DNA from: Alteromonas salexigens
Lineage (GTDB): Bacteria; Pseudomonadota; Gammaproteobacteria; Enterobacterales; Alteromonadaceae
Direction: 5' to 3'
NCBI RefSeq assembly: GCF_025628895.1
Contig: NZ_JAOTJC010000004.1
Location: 176,388 to 240,387 of the forward strand
DNA length: 64,000 nt
A model generated the notes under the pieces. It worked only from the letters and a program-made list of their open reading frames with translations, searched no databases and was not told where the DNA came from. Below, piece after piece: positions 55,414 through 64,000 of this stretch. Every line of letters starts with the position of its first letter. Position 1 is the first letter of the stretch. The position numbers were made by a program, and so were the translations under genes.

Positions 55414-56985
55414 TTAACTGGCTTGGTGAGTTGCCCGGGCTGTTAGCTGATCGAGCAGTGCACGGTTGTCCGGCAGCCCGGTCAACTGTTGCTGTTGCCG
55501 CTGATGCGAATGACGGATAGCCGATTCTGCCGCACGCAGGCGCGCCTGGTTGAACCGACCCTCGTCTACCTGCCCTTTATACCCCATTCCGAATAGAATA
55601 TAGAGATAGCTGGCAACCGGAAAAATTTCGTTGTTGTAAATAAAGTCATCCGCGTGTGGCGGACGGGTTTGCCACAGTGTGAGCCAGGCCTGTAACTGGG
55701 GGGAGGCCGACTCAATATCTGTCATGGCCTGCCAGTACGACGTATCCCGGCGTTCACTGAGCACATAATGTAGCTTCAGAAAATCGACTATGCGTGCCCA
55801 GCGGGCATTCATTTTCTGGTTAAACTGTTCGGCCGCCAGCGTCATATGCGCGCCGGGGGCTGGCAGCAGCCTGGCAATGTCGTTGGCTGCCAGTTCAATC
55901 ATCACCAGTGCAGAAGCCTCAAGCGGCTCAAGGAATCCCGCCGACGTCCCCACGGCTACACAATTGTGTAACCAGGGCGTAGTGCGGTAACCCGGCGTGA
56001 AGCTAATTTTGCGAATAGCATCTTCGTGGACCGGGGCGCTGGCGGCATCTGCCTTTAGATACTCTAGCAGCGTCGCGCGGGCAATCTCATCGTCCGTGTG
56101 TTCGCTACTATACACATAGCCTACCCCTTTGCGGGTAGGCAGACCAATATCCCATATCCAGCCGGCCTGTCGCGCGGTAGATACGGTGGCTGACTGAATA
56201 GGCGTGGTACTGTCCGCGTAGGGTGCCTGAACCGCCATGGCACTGTTGTTTTTCAGTGCTGTAACAGGCTCTAAATCGACCTTGTAATGCTGGCCAATCA
56301 GGCGTGCCGCAAAGCCGCTGCAATCAATAAACAGCGAACCTGCTATTGCGCCCTCACGCCCCTGTAATTCAGTAATGACGCCGGTGGCATCGGTATGGAC
56401 AATATCAATATGGTCGCGCACATAACGAACGCCAAGCGCTTCTATACTGTGGGTTTTAAGCAACTCAGCAAACTTATTGGCATCCAGATGATAGCCGTAA
56501 TTTGCCACGGCCGCATAGGGCGGTGTTTGCGCTTGCTTGGGCGCTTTATGCTGAGCGCATAACGCGGGCTGAGTGGAAAACAATTCGGCGAAGCGGGCTT
56601 TCGGCTGGGTACTTTGCCACCAGGGCACGATGTCAGCATCGAAAAAACCGGCTGGCAAATCAAAAGGATGGTAGTAGCAGTCGTCGTCCGTATTAGTCAC
56701 CCACTGGCGAAAGCAGGTGCCTTGTTTAAAAGACGCATCGCACTGCAATAAGAAATCGTCTTCGGCAATACCAATCTTGCGCAGGGTGTCGCGCATGGTA
56801 GGCCAGGTTCCTTCACCCACGCCGAGGATCTTCACATCAGGCGATTCTACCAGGGTAACAGAAACATGGGGGTTGGATTTTACATTATGTTCGGCAGCAA
56901 TGATGGCAGCTGTCAGCCATCCGGCTGCGCCTCCGCCCACTACCACAACATGACGTTGTAATTCTGGATTATTTTGCGAGTTCAT
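55414..56985 (-). CDS. Tryptophan-halogenase-like flavoprotein (second copy)
   Basis: 523 aa. FAD motif GGGAAGW (17-23) and GVGEGTWPT; at the WxWxIP position it reads GWIWDIGLP, so the second half of the motif is altered compared with the first copy. Catalytic ability is therefore less certain. SAGFLEPLEASALVMIE in the C-terminal half is the usual family segment. Upstream gene TBDR is 162 nt away, with a hairpin between. Confidence 0.88.
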   Translation of the reverse strand: MNSQNNPELQRHVVVVGGGAAGWLTAAIIAAEHNVKSNPHVSVTLVESPDVKILGVGEGTWPTMRDTLRKIGIAEDDFLLQCDASFKQGTCFRQWVTNTDDDCYYHPFDLPAGFFDADIVPWWQSTQPKARFAELFSTQPALCAQHKAPKQAQTPPYAAVANYGYHLDANKFAELLKTHSIEALGVRYVRDHIDIVHTDATGVITELQGREGAIAGSLFIDCSGFAARLIGQHYKVDLEPVTALKNNSAMAVQAPYADSTTPIQSATVSTARQAGWIWDIGLPTRKGVGYVYSSEHTDDEIARATLLEYLKADAASAPVHEDAIRKISFTPGYRTTPWLHNCVAVGTSAGFLEPLEASALVMIELAANDIARLLPAPGAHMTLAAEQFNQKMNARWARIVDFLKLHYVLSERRDTSYWQAMTDIESASPQLQAWLTLWQTRPPHADDFIYNNEIFPVASYLYILFGMGYKGQVDEGRFNQARLRAAESAIRHSHQRQQQQLTGLPDNRALLDQLTARATHQAS

Positions 56986-57097
56986 AGCGTTGCCCCGTCG
57001 TCTGCGCTGAACCTATGGTGGTCAGGGCAGATTTCCGACACGTCTGGCGACGGTCGAAATCCCGTTTGCTACTCAGTGTAACGGATAAAAGCGGACT

Positions 57098-57123
57098 GCG
57101 CTGCCGTATCCTTACGGCAGCGC
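57098..57123 (-). terminator. Hairpin after the TonB receptor gene
   Basis: Perfect 11-bp stem (GCGCTGCCGTA 57098-57108 with its complement 57113-57123, loop of 4). On the minus strand a T-run (TTTTAT) comes only about 8 nt after the stem, so it may attenuate rather than stop transcription into the halogenase genes. Confidence 0.55.
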
Positions 57124-57147
57124 CTTCCTGACCTACAACTTCCGGGA

Positions 57148-60102
57148 CTAGAAGCTGTAGCGCACACCTACGTTATAACGTGGTTCCACGTCATATATGC
57201 CAACCAGCATATTTGGATGACGACCATGCGTACGCTGGTACTCACCCGTAACGTTAATGCCTTCAACGAACACTTCCAGATCTTCATTCACCTGATAACG
57301 CACATTCAGGTCAAGCTGGTCGTACTCTTCGGTATAGATGGGGTTCGCCAGACCATTACCGTCTGTGGTGCTGGTCAGGAACTTATCACGCCAGTTCCAC
57401 GCCGCACGTACTTCCCAGTCATCGTTCTCATAGAAGAGTACCGCGTTCGCTGTATCACTCAGACCAAGCAACACAAACTGTGTAGCCAGGCTGTAGTTAT
57501 CATATTCAACATCGCCGTCTACCATGGTGTAGTTCAGGATGACCCCGAAACCGGTGTCGCTGAACAGATGTTGTACGGCAAATTCCCAACCGTCAACCGA
57601 ACGGGAATCGTCAGAGTTCACCGCCTGGGTTACCCGAATAGGTAACAACGGATCTTCACCGTCGATGCCGACAATCTGGCCATCTGCATTGACGTAACCC
57701 TGGTCGAAGAAGTATTGGCGAACCTCAGCAGCATCATCAGTGCCTAAAGCCTCTACCGCTTCCTGATAACGCGGGCCACCAATTGGTGTAGCAATATCAA
57801 ACAAGGTATCTGTGTAAGTATTGGTGCCGATGAAGTTTTCTACTTCTTTGTCGAAGTAAGCCACTGACACGTAGCTGCCTTCGCCGTAGTAGAATTCGGT
57901 AGCCAGGTCGATGTTAGTCGACTCGAACGGCAGCAGGTTAGGGTTACCGGCAGTACCAGAACCTTCCTGGGCACGGGCCAGCTGATTCACTGTCAGACCA
58001 CCCTGAATATCAGAATAGCCGGGACGGGTAATAGTTTTGCTGTAAGACGCACGTACAAACCAGTCCTGAACGACTTCCATCTTAAAGTCTACAGAAGGCA
58101 GGAAGTGGTCGTAGCCACCATCCAGGTTCGTGAAGGTGAAACCGTCGTCCAGCACACTGAATTCGTTGGCACCGACCCACGCAAGACCGGTGATGTCAGG
58201 TACCTGAGCTGCAGATTCTACCTCGGTATCTTCGTAACGCAGACCTACAGTTAACCAGCTTGGCATTTGACCAATTTCAAATTCCAGATTCGCCTGGCCG
58301 TATACAGCCCACATAGTTTCTTTAGTGCGGCGGTCAACCTGGTAGTTAGGATCCATACACAGCTCTGTGCCACACGGGCCCAGTGTATCGCCATTGGCAA
58401 CAGCAACCGCTGAAATCGCGCTCAGGAAATCCTGCATGCTGGTTGCGTAGTAGAAGGGTTCAAGATCGCCCCCATTGCTGCCCAGTGTGTCATCGAACAG
58501 GCCAGGCAGATCGCGCTGCATGAAAATATCATCCGGATAATCTTCCGGCGCACCGTAGCCGCCCCACGTATCGCGCTGTGCAACTGAGTAAGCTGAACGG
58601 TTTTCAACTTCCGTGCCGGCCAGACCGAAATCAATGCTGGTGACAATGCCGCTGTCTAAGTAGTAGTTACCCCGGAATTGCAGCTGGTTGATGTCTGATT
58701 TCATGTAGCTGTTACGGAACGACGTGCCCGAGGTAAGCATACGGCTTGGATCTAACCCGTTTACGCCATCAGCATACACAATGCTCATGACCGGGAAGTC
58801 CTGAGAATAGTCCACTTCGGTTTGTACACGGTCGAATTGTACGCCGCTGATTACGTTGTTGCTGCCCAGATCATTTTTAGGACCGGCTTCAGCTTGCGAG
58901 TCATGGTAATCCAGTTCCAGTGTCAGGTTGTCGCTGGCAATCCACTCAACGTTAAAGCCCAGTGATTTGTTTTCATTCACCGCGCCATAGTCGCTGGTGC
59001 CCAGACCGATATCGCAGCAGGTATTGTCTGCATAGATCACCGGCCCCATCACCGAACCTTCTTCATTGGTACCCGGGGTGTATTCACCGTAAGCAGGCAC
59101 ACCATTAAACCAGGTAGAGATCTGCTGACGCATGGTCTGCGTTTCCAGCTCTGAGTAGGTGTAATCCAGGGTGGTAGTGATGTCGTCGGTAGGTGCGTAT
59201 TGCAGAGTCAGCTGACCGTTCATACGGGTACGGCGGAATTCATCCACGTTGTACGCCAGGTTACGTGGTACGGAGTACACGTCGTTTGGACCCGGAATAT
59301 TTTCAAAGCTACCGTCGCGAGGCAGTGAACCCCAGTCGCCGCCGTCACCTTTAATGGTGTACCAACCGTTGCCGGTTTCCGCACTGTTTACGCCGGCATC
59401 ACGTTCCTGATAAGAACCAATAAGCTGAATACCGAAGGTATCGTCATTGAATGTCTGGCTGTAAATACCCGACAGCTCAGGCGTCACCGAGCTGCCTGTT
59501 TCAGTAGACTGGTCGATTACGCCCTTCACACCCACGCTGGCTTTCAGGCCAGGGTTGCTCAGTGGCTTCGCAGTAACCAGGTTAACGGTAGAACCGATAC
59601 CACCGGTTGGCTGTGCCGCACGACTGGTTTTATATACTTCAATGGCAGACACGCCTTCCGAAGCCAGGTTCGCAAAGTCGAACGAGCGCGATGATGAAGC
59701 GCCGGTTGCTTCCAGGTTCGCGGCAGGCATTTGACGGCCGTTCAGCGTAACCAGGTTGTAGTCAGGACCAAAGCCACGCACGGTAATTTTACTGCCTTCA
59801 CCGTTTGAGCGGTCAATAGACACACCGGTAATACGCTGCAGCGACTCGGCCAGGTTGGTATCGGGGAACTTACCGATGTCCTCTGCCGAAATAGCATCAA
59901 CCACGCCCGATGCAGCTTTTTTCGTCAGCATGGATTTGGTTAAACTTTCGCGGATACCACTTACTTCGATAACTTCAAAGTTACCGGCGGTAACTTCACC
60001 GTCATCATTGTCCTGAGCCAGCGCAGGCATAGTTGCCATGGCGCCTAAAATAAGCGACAGACTGCTTGCCAGTCGCGTTTTATTAAATGTTTTTGATTTC
60101 AT
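57148..60102 (-). CDS. TonB-dependent receptor, probable sugar transporter
   Basis: 984 aa outer-membrane 22-strand barrel. Signal peptide MKSKTFNKTRLASSLSLILGAMATMPALAQ, TonB-box-like segment FEVIEVSG, plug (about 60-180; IGKFPDTNLAESLQRITGVSIDRSNGEG, VRGFGPDYNLVTLNGRQMP) and barrel ending in YNVGVRYSF with terminal Phe. The plug wording is that of the large sugar/oligosaccharide TonB subfamily found beside SapC and halogenase-like genes. Two operator palindromes lie 161-205 nt upstream, so it is under the same LacI control. Confidence 0.95.
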   Translation of the reverse strand: MKSKTFNKTRLASSLSLILGAMATMPALAQDNDDGEVTAGNFEVIEVSGIRESLTKSMLTKKAASGVVDAISAEDIGKFPDTNLAESLQRITGVSIDRSNGEGSKITVRGFGPDYNLVTLNGRQMPAANLEATGASSSRSFDFANLASEGVSAIEVYKTSRAAQPTGGIGSTVNLVTAKPLSNPGLKASVGVKGVIDQSTETGSSVTPELSGIYSQTFNDDTFGIQLIGSYQERDAGVNSAETGNGWYTIKGDGGDWGSLPRDGSFENIPGPNDVYSVPRNLAYNVDEFRRTRMNGQLTLQYAPTDDITTTLDYTYSELETQTMRQQISTWFNGVPAYGEYTPGTNEEGSVMGPVIYADNTCCDIGLGTSDYGAVNENKSLGFNVEWIASDNLTLELDYHDSQAEAGPKNDLGSNNVISGVQFDRVQTEVDYSQDFPVMSIVYADGVNGLDPSRMLTSGTSFRNSYMKSDINQLQFRGNYYLDSGIVTSIDFGLAGTEVENRSAYSVAQRDTWGGYGAPEDYPDDIFMQRDLPGLFDDTLGSNGGDLEPFYYATSMQDFLSAISAVAVANGDTLGPCGTELCMDPNYQVDRRTKETMWAVYGQANLEFEIGQMPSWLTVGLRYEDTEVESAAQVPDITGLAWVGANEFSVLDDGFTFTNLDGGYDHFLPSVDFKMEVVQDWFVRASYSKTITRPGYSDIQGGLTVNQLARAQEGSGTAGNPNLLPFESTNIDLATEFYYGEGSYVSVAYFDKEVENFIGTNTYTDTLFDIATPIGGPRYQEAVEALGTDDAAEVRQYFFDQGYVNADGQIVGIDGEDPLLPIRVTQAVNSDDSRSVDGWEFAVQHLFSDTGFGVILNYTMVDGDVEYDNYSLATQFVLLGLSDTANAVLFYENDDWEVRAAWNWRDKFLTSTTDGNGLANPIYTEEYDQLDLNVRYQVNEDLEVFVEGINVTGEYQRTHGRHPNMLVGIYDVEPRYNVGVRYSF

Positions 60103-60262
60103 GTGTTACCCCAGCCGTGCGATAAGTAATGGGTTAGTTGCAGCTCCGCTCTTTCTGGCACGCTGTTATCACGTGATGGCGGTGTGTTGCTCGTAACCGG
60201 CGACTTGTTTCACTTTGGTTTACGTTGATTTATGCCACCAGTTGGCATAACTCTGAATGCTA

Positions 60263-60276
60263 TGAAAGCGCTTACA
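60263..60276. promoter_or_regulatory. LacI-type operator 3 (TonB receptor)
   Basis: TGAAAGCGCTTACA; with operator 4 it is 31 bp apart (three helical turns). Confidence 0.85.
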
Positions 60277-60293
60277 ATTTACCACTAGATACC

Positions 60294-60307
60294 TGTAAGC
60301 GCTTTCA
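60294..60307. promoter_or_regulatory. LacI-type operator 4 (TonB receptor)
   Basis: TGTAAGCGCTTTCA; on the reverse strand it reads exactly as operator 3, so the two form an inverted pair. Confidence 0.85.
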
Positions 60308-60580
60308 TTACAAAATACGTAGGATCCGTTTGTAATGCAAGTGTTTTGAACTTGTTAATTGTTAAATTTTGTACAACCAATACATTAACCCTCTTTTTTA
60401 CACTGATAAAAATTGTGTTTTCTTTGTACAAATTTCAGCTGTAGCCTGTACAGCATAGTTGCTCTGCGTGATTTCGACAGGAAGTAGCTTAATAAAAACT
60501 TAAATTTTAAGTTAGGCGTCGGGTTGCACGCTTATCCCACTGATATGTTGCACGGGGTGGGAAATGACAGGCCGGCATTT

Positions 60581-60594
60581 TGTAAGCGCATTCA
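60581..60594. promoter_or_regulatory. LacI-type operator 5 (sugar permease)
   Basis: TGTAAGCGCATTCA; centre slightly changed (GCGCAT). 22 bp from operator 6 (two helical turns). Confidence 0.8.
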
Positions 60595-60602
60595 AAATTA
60601 AA

Positions 60603-60616
60603 TGTAAGCGCTTGCA
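60603..60616. promoter_or_regulatory. LacI-type operator 6 (sugar permease)
   Basis: TGTAAGCGCTTGCA, upstream of the FucP-like permease start at 60754. Confidence 0.85.
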
Positions 60617-60753
60617 TTTTACATGCTCGTGCCTATACTAGCCAACAAGTCGTTAACAACTGCATGTGCATGCCTCATATCGTCTCACACAGCATATGAG
60701 CTGGCGGTAAGCATTCATTGCCCCCATGCCCAACACTTAGGTAGATAATTACT

Positions 60754-62001
60754 ATGACTCAAACTGCTGAGGCTGTTTCGCAGAACCACCCCAAAACATC
60801 GCATTTTGTTTTGTGGACACTCACCTCCCTGTTCTTCATGTGGGGTTTTATCACGGCGATGAACGACGTGTTAATTCCGCATCTCAAAGCATTATTCGAT
60901 TTAACCTACACTAAAGCCATGCTGGTTCAGTCGTGCTTCTTTGGTGCCTATTTCCTGATTTCTGTACCCGGCGGTAAGCTGGTAAGTAAAGTGGGTTACC
61001 AGAAGGGCATTGGTATTGGTCTGCTAACTGCGGCTATCGGTTGTGTGATGTTTATTCCTTCAGCGTACTTCGAGCAGTACTGGATGTTCCTGCTGGCGTT
61101 GTTTGTACTGGCTTCCGGCGTAACTATTCTGCAGGTGGCTGCCAACCCGCTGGTTACCATTATGGGCGACCCTGAAACCGCCTCCAGCCGTCTTACCATG
61201 ACACAGGCATTTAATTCACTGGGCACCACAGTGGCACCCATCATCGGGGGGGCATTATTGTTCTCTGCTCATGAAGGGGTTGAAACCCAGGTCGAGGCCA
61301 GTTCGGTTATTGCGCCTTACCTGTCAATGGCCGCGGTGCTTATTGTAATGGCCATTGTGATGGTGAAGGTTGCGTTGCCGTCCACCAAGGCTGATGAAGC
61401 CGACCTCCCCACTACCGCCGACCAAAGCGTGCTGAAAATTCGCCATCTGGCGTTGGGCGTTCTGGCAATCTTCTTATATGTGGGCGCTGAAGTGTCTATC
61501 GGCAGCTTCCTGGTTAACTATTTCGTGTCGAATGACGTGATGGGCATGACCGAAGGGCAGGCCTCGCGGTATCTTGCCTATTACTGGGGCGGAGCTATGG
61601 TTGGCCGCTTTATCGGTGCGGTGGTAATGCAGAAAGTTAAGCCGGGGCTGTTGCTGGCGTTCAACTGTGCAATGTCGTGCATTCTTATCGCAATTTCAGT
61701 ATCCAGTTCAGGTGAAGTGGCAATGTGGTCTATCCTTGCTGTGGGCCTGTGCAACTCGATTATGTTCCCTACCATTTTCAGCCTGGCACTGAAGGGACTG
61801 GGCAAGCAAACCGCAAACGGGTCTGGCATGCTGTGCCTGGCTATTGTTGGTGGCGCCATTATTCCGCTGCTACAGGGTGTGTTGGCCGACACTGTCGGTC
61901 TGCAGGTGTCGTTCCTGTTGCCACTACTTTGTTATATCTATATTGCTTTTTACGGCCTTGTAGGCTCAAAACCTGTAGTAAATCAGGAGACAAACGCATG
62001 A
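60754..62001 (+). CDS. MFS sugar permease, FucP/glucose-galactose type
   Basis: 415 aa with 12 membrane helices. FucP-family segments: SLFFMWGFITAMNDVLIPHLKALFDL, FFGAYFLISVPGGKLVSKVGYQKGI, LQVAANPLVTIMGDPETASSRLTMTQAFNSLGTTVAPIIGG and FLYVGAEVSIGSFLVNYF. A proton symporter for hexoses, probably glucose released by the GH3 enzyme encoded next. Its stop overlaps the GH3 start by 4 bp (ATGA), indicating one transcript with coupled translation. Confidence 0.94.
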   Translation: MTQTAEAVSQNHPKTSHFVLWTLTSLFFMWGFITAMNDVLIPHLKALFDLTYTKAMLVQSCFFGAYFLISVPGGKLVSKVGYQKGIGIGLLTAAIGCVMFIPSAYFEQYWMFLLALFVLASGVTILQVAANPLVTIMGDPETASSRLTMTQAFNSLGTTVAPIIGGALLFSAHEGVETQVEASSVIAPYLSMAAVLIVMAIVMVKVALPSTKADEADLPTTADQSVLKIRHLALGVLAIFLYVGAEVSIGSFLVNYFVSNDVMGMTEGQASRYLAYYWGGAMVGRFIGAVVMQKVKPGLLLAFNCAMSCILIAISVSSSGEVAMWSILAVGLCNSIMFPTIFSLALKGLGKQTANGSGMLCLAIVGGAIIPLLQGVLADTVGLQVSFLLPLLCYIYIAFYGLVGSKPVVNQETNA

Positions 62002-64000
62002 CATTTACATGGAAACGCTCAGTAGCTGCAATGACTGCGACCTTGCTGGTCGCGGCCTGTCAGCCCGAGTCGGCGTCCACCGCGACCCAATCGTCAAATC
62101 AGCAGACTGCGCAAAGCCAGACTGATACCGCGCGCACATTGCCGCCAAGCCCGGATGCCAAGGTACCGGACTACTGGCCCGAGGTCGCTTTTTCAACCGA
62201 AAACAGCGACGCCGTAGAAGCCCGCGTAGACGAGCTGCTTAGCAGCATGACGCTGGAACAAAAAGTGGCGCAAATCATTCAGCCTGAAATTCGTGATGTA
62301 ACAGTAGAAGACATGCGCAAGTATGGCTTCGGCTCCTATCTGAACGGCGGCGGTGCGTTTCCGAACAATGACAAACACGCCACCATGGAAGATTGGGTGG
62401 CGCTGGCTGAATCTATGTATCAGGCGTCGGTAGACGATAGCCTGGACGGGATCAGCATTCCTACCATGTGGGGCACCGATGCGGTACACGGCCACAATAA
62501 TGTCGTGGGCGCGACTCTGTTTCCGCACAATATCGGCCTGGGTGCGATGAACGACCCCGAGCTTATCCATAAGATTGCAACGGTTACTGCCAAGGAAGTG
62601 CGGGCCACAGGCATTGACTGGATATTTGCCCCTACGGTGGCCACCGCTCGTGATGATCGCTGGGGCCGGACCTACGAGAGTTACTCCGAAGATCCGGAAA
62701 TTGTAGGTAAGTATGCCCGTGCGATCGTGTCTGGCTTACAGGGTGATATCCGTGACGGCAACATTGACGATGCTCACGTTATTTCCACGGTTAAGCACTT
62801 TGTGGGCGACGGCGGCACCGAAGGTGGCGACGACCAGGGCAATAACATTGCCGATGAAGAAACCCTTTACCGCATTCATGCTCAGGGCTATGTAGAAGGC
62901 CTTAATGCCGGCGCTCAGTCAGTGATGGCTTCATTTAACAGTTGGCATGGTAAAAAGATCCACGGTAGTAAGTATCTGCTTACTAATGTCCTTAAAGACA
63001 AAATGGGCTTTGACGGCTTTGTGGTTGGCGACTGGAACGGTCACGGCCAGATAAAAGGCTGTACGAACGAAAGCTGCCCGCAGGCTATTAACGCTGGTCT
63101 GGACATTTTCATGGTGCCGACCGGTGCCTGGAAACCGCTTTACGAAAATACCATCGCGCAGGTGAAAAGCGGTGAGATCCCACAAGAGCGGCTTGATGAT
63201 GCAGTGCGCCGGGTGCTGCGCGTGAAAGTGCGTGTAGGCTTGTTCGACTTACCTTCACCTGCCAACCGTTCGCTGTCTGCTAACGCCGAGCTGATCGGCG
63301 CAGACGAACACCGCGCAGTGGCACGGGAAGCAGTACGTAAATCACTGGTTATGCTGAAAAACCAGGATAATTTATTGCCGCTGTCCCCAGACACCAATGT
63401 GCTGGTGGCGGGTGATGCTGCACATAATATTGGCAAGCAGTCAGGTGGCTGGACTATCACCTGGCAGGGCACCGGTAACGAAAACAGCGACTTCCCGGGT
63501 GCGACCTCTATTTATCAGGGTATCGAAGCGGCGGTGAATGCGGCAGGTGGTACTGCCGTACTGTCAGAAGATGGCAGCTTTGACAACAAACCAGATGTTG
63601 CCATTGTGGTATTTGGTGAAAACCCGTACGCGGAAGGAAATGGCGACCTGTCGAATGTCGAGTTTCAGCGGGGCGAGAAATCTGATTTGGCACTGCTGAA
63701 ATCTCTGAAAGAACAAGGGATCCCTGTGGTGTCTGTGTTCATCACCGGTCGCCCACTGTGGGTTAACCCTGAACTGAATGCCAGCGATGCCTTTGTGGTA
63801 GCCTGGCTGCCTGGTTCAGAAGGTCAGGGCGTAGCGGATGTCTTGTTCACCGACGCCGACGGCGACGTTGCCTACCCAATGAGTGGCAAACTGTCGTTCT
63901 CCTGGCCGGCGCTGCCGACGCAGGCCACCGTGAATCGTGGTGATGGTAAAACGCCTTTGTTTGCCTATGGCTATGGACTGGAATACGGTGACGCCGACAA
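61998..64000 (+). CDS. GH3 beta-glucosidase, lipoprotein (3' end beyond window)
   Basis: ATG at 61998 and frame open to the window end: about 667 residues of a likely 800-850. Lipoprotein signal with LLVAAC (Cys21), so it is anchored in the periplasm or outer membrane. The GH3 N-terminal barrel has MWGTDAVHGHNNVVGATLFPHN, KHFVGDGG and catalytic nucleophile Asp345 in GFVVGDWNGH; the second domain has GGWTITWQGTGNEN and VVFGENPYAEGNGD. Resembles exo-1,3/1,4-beta-glucosidases that release glucose from cello- or laminari-oligosaccharides, feeding the permease upstream. Confidence 0.94.
   Translation, partial: MTFTWKRSVAAMTATLLVAACQPESASTATQSSNQQTAQSQTDTARTLPPSPDAKVPDYWPEVAFSTENSDAVEARVDELLSSMTLEQKVAQIIQPEIRDVTVEDMRKYGFGSYLNGGGAFPNNDKHATMEDWVALAESMYQASVDDSLDGISIPTMWGTDAVHGHNNVVGATLFPHNIGLGAMNDPELIHKIATVTAKEVRATGIDWIFAPTVATARDDRWGRTYESYSEDPEIVGKYARAIVSGLQGDIRDGNIDDAHVISTVKHFVGDGGTEGGDDQGNNIADEETLYRIHAQGYVEGLNAGAQSVMASFNSWHGKKIHGSKYLLTNVLKDKMGFDGFVVGDWNGHGQIKGCTNESCPQAINAGLDIFMVPTGAWKPLYENTIAQVKSGEIPQERLDDAVRRVLRVKVRVGLFDLPSPANRSLSANAELIGADEHRAVAREAVRKSLVMLKNQDNLLPLSPDTNVLVAGDAAHNIGKQSGGWTITWQGTGNENSDFPGATSIYQGIEAAVNAAGGTAVLSEDGSFDNKPDVAIVVFGENPYAEGNGDLSNVEFQRGEKSDLALLKSLKEQGIPVVSVFITGRPLWVNPELNASDAFVVAWLPGSEGQGVADVLFTDADGDVAYPMSGKLSFSWPALPTQATVNRGDGKTPLFAYGYGLEYGDAD

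Larger units (their letters stand above)
60103..60753. promoter_or_regulatory. Divergent regulatory region of the TonB receptor and the sugar permease
   Basis: 651 bp without a supported ORF. It contains two pairs of operator palindromes, one near each gene, with an AT-rich middle (60340-60520). The 60680-60753 part leads to the permease start; its ribosome site is weak. Confidence 0.75.

Overview
The window looks like chromosomal DNA of a marine gammaproteobacterium of the Alteromonadales (Alteromonas or a close relative). This rests on protein resemblance: PBP1b, HrpB, PurU, an S10 ribosomal operon, several Cache-type chemoreceptors, YebG and UmuDC, and a TonB receptor/tryptophan-halogenase/SapC sugar locus. 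I see no tRNA, rRNA, CRISPR array, insertion sequence or prophage. The first gene (DUF808) and the last (a GH3 glucosidase) run off the window ends.

1-35 kb is mostly core. It holds a two-gene small exported/membrane peptide unit, mrcB, an MltB-type transglycosylase, hrpB, thpR, purU, a ygjV-like gene, dcp, a chemoreceptor, a von Willebrand A protein with a sorting-tail-like C-terminus plus its lipoprotein partner, a CPA1 antiporter, waaA, a GT4 glycosyltransferase and a membrane diguanylate cyclase. The complete S10 operon (rpsJ to rpsQ, minus strand) follows, with a recognisable promoter, a leader of about 225 nt and a terminator directly after rpsQ. Then come a second chemoreceptor, an orphan GAF-MshEN-PulE ATPase and a CBM9-like protein.

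35-42 kb is the accessory part. A glutamine/glutamate-rich coiled-coil gene is followed by a prlF-yhaV toxin-antitoxin pair sandwiched between two diverged copies of one gene junction. Next is a giant AT-rich hybrid sensor (propeller, histidine kinase, receiver, AraC). Divergent from it is a 53-residue ORF with a textbook double-glycine-type leader and a Cys-Cys core: a candidate secreted or modified peptide, and the most novel item here.

42-48 kb holds a HAD phosphatase, a divergent SOS block (umuDC against yebG, with a perfect LexA box), an ABC transporter whose permease has a histidine-rich loop, and a soluble CZB-domain (zinc-binding) chemoreceptor.

48-64 kb is a beta-glucoside utilisation locus: a LacI regulator, a GPH-type sugar symporter, a GH1 glucosidase, two tryptophan-halogenase-like flavoproteins around a cupin-like protein and a SapC protein, a TonB-dependent receptor, a FucP-like sugar permease and a GH3 lipoprotein. 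Six near-identical palindromes (consensus TGTAAGCGCTTNCA), arranged as three pairs upstream of the three transcription units, tie them together as one probable LacI regulon.
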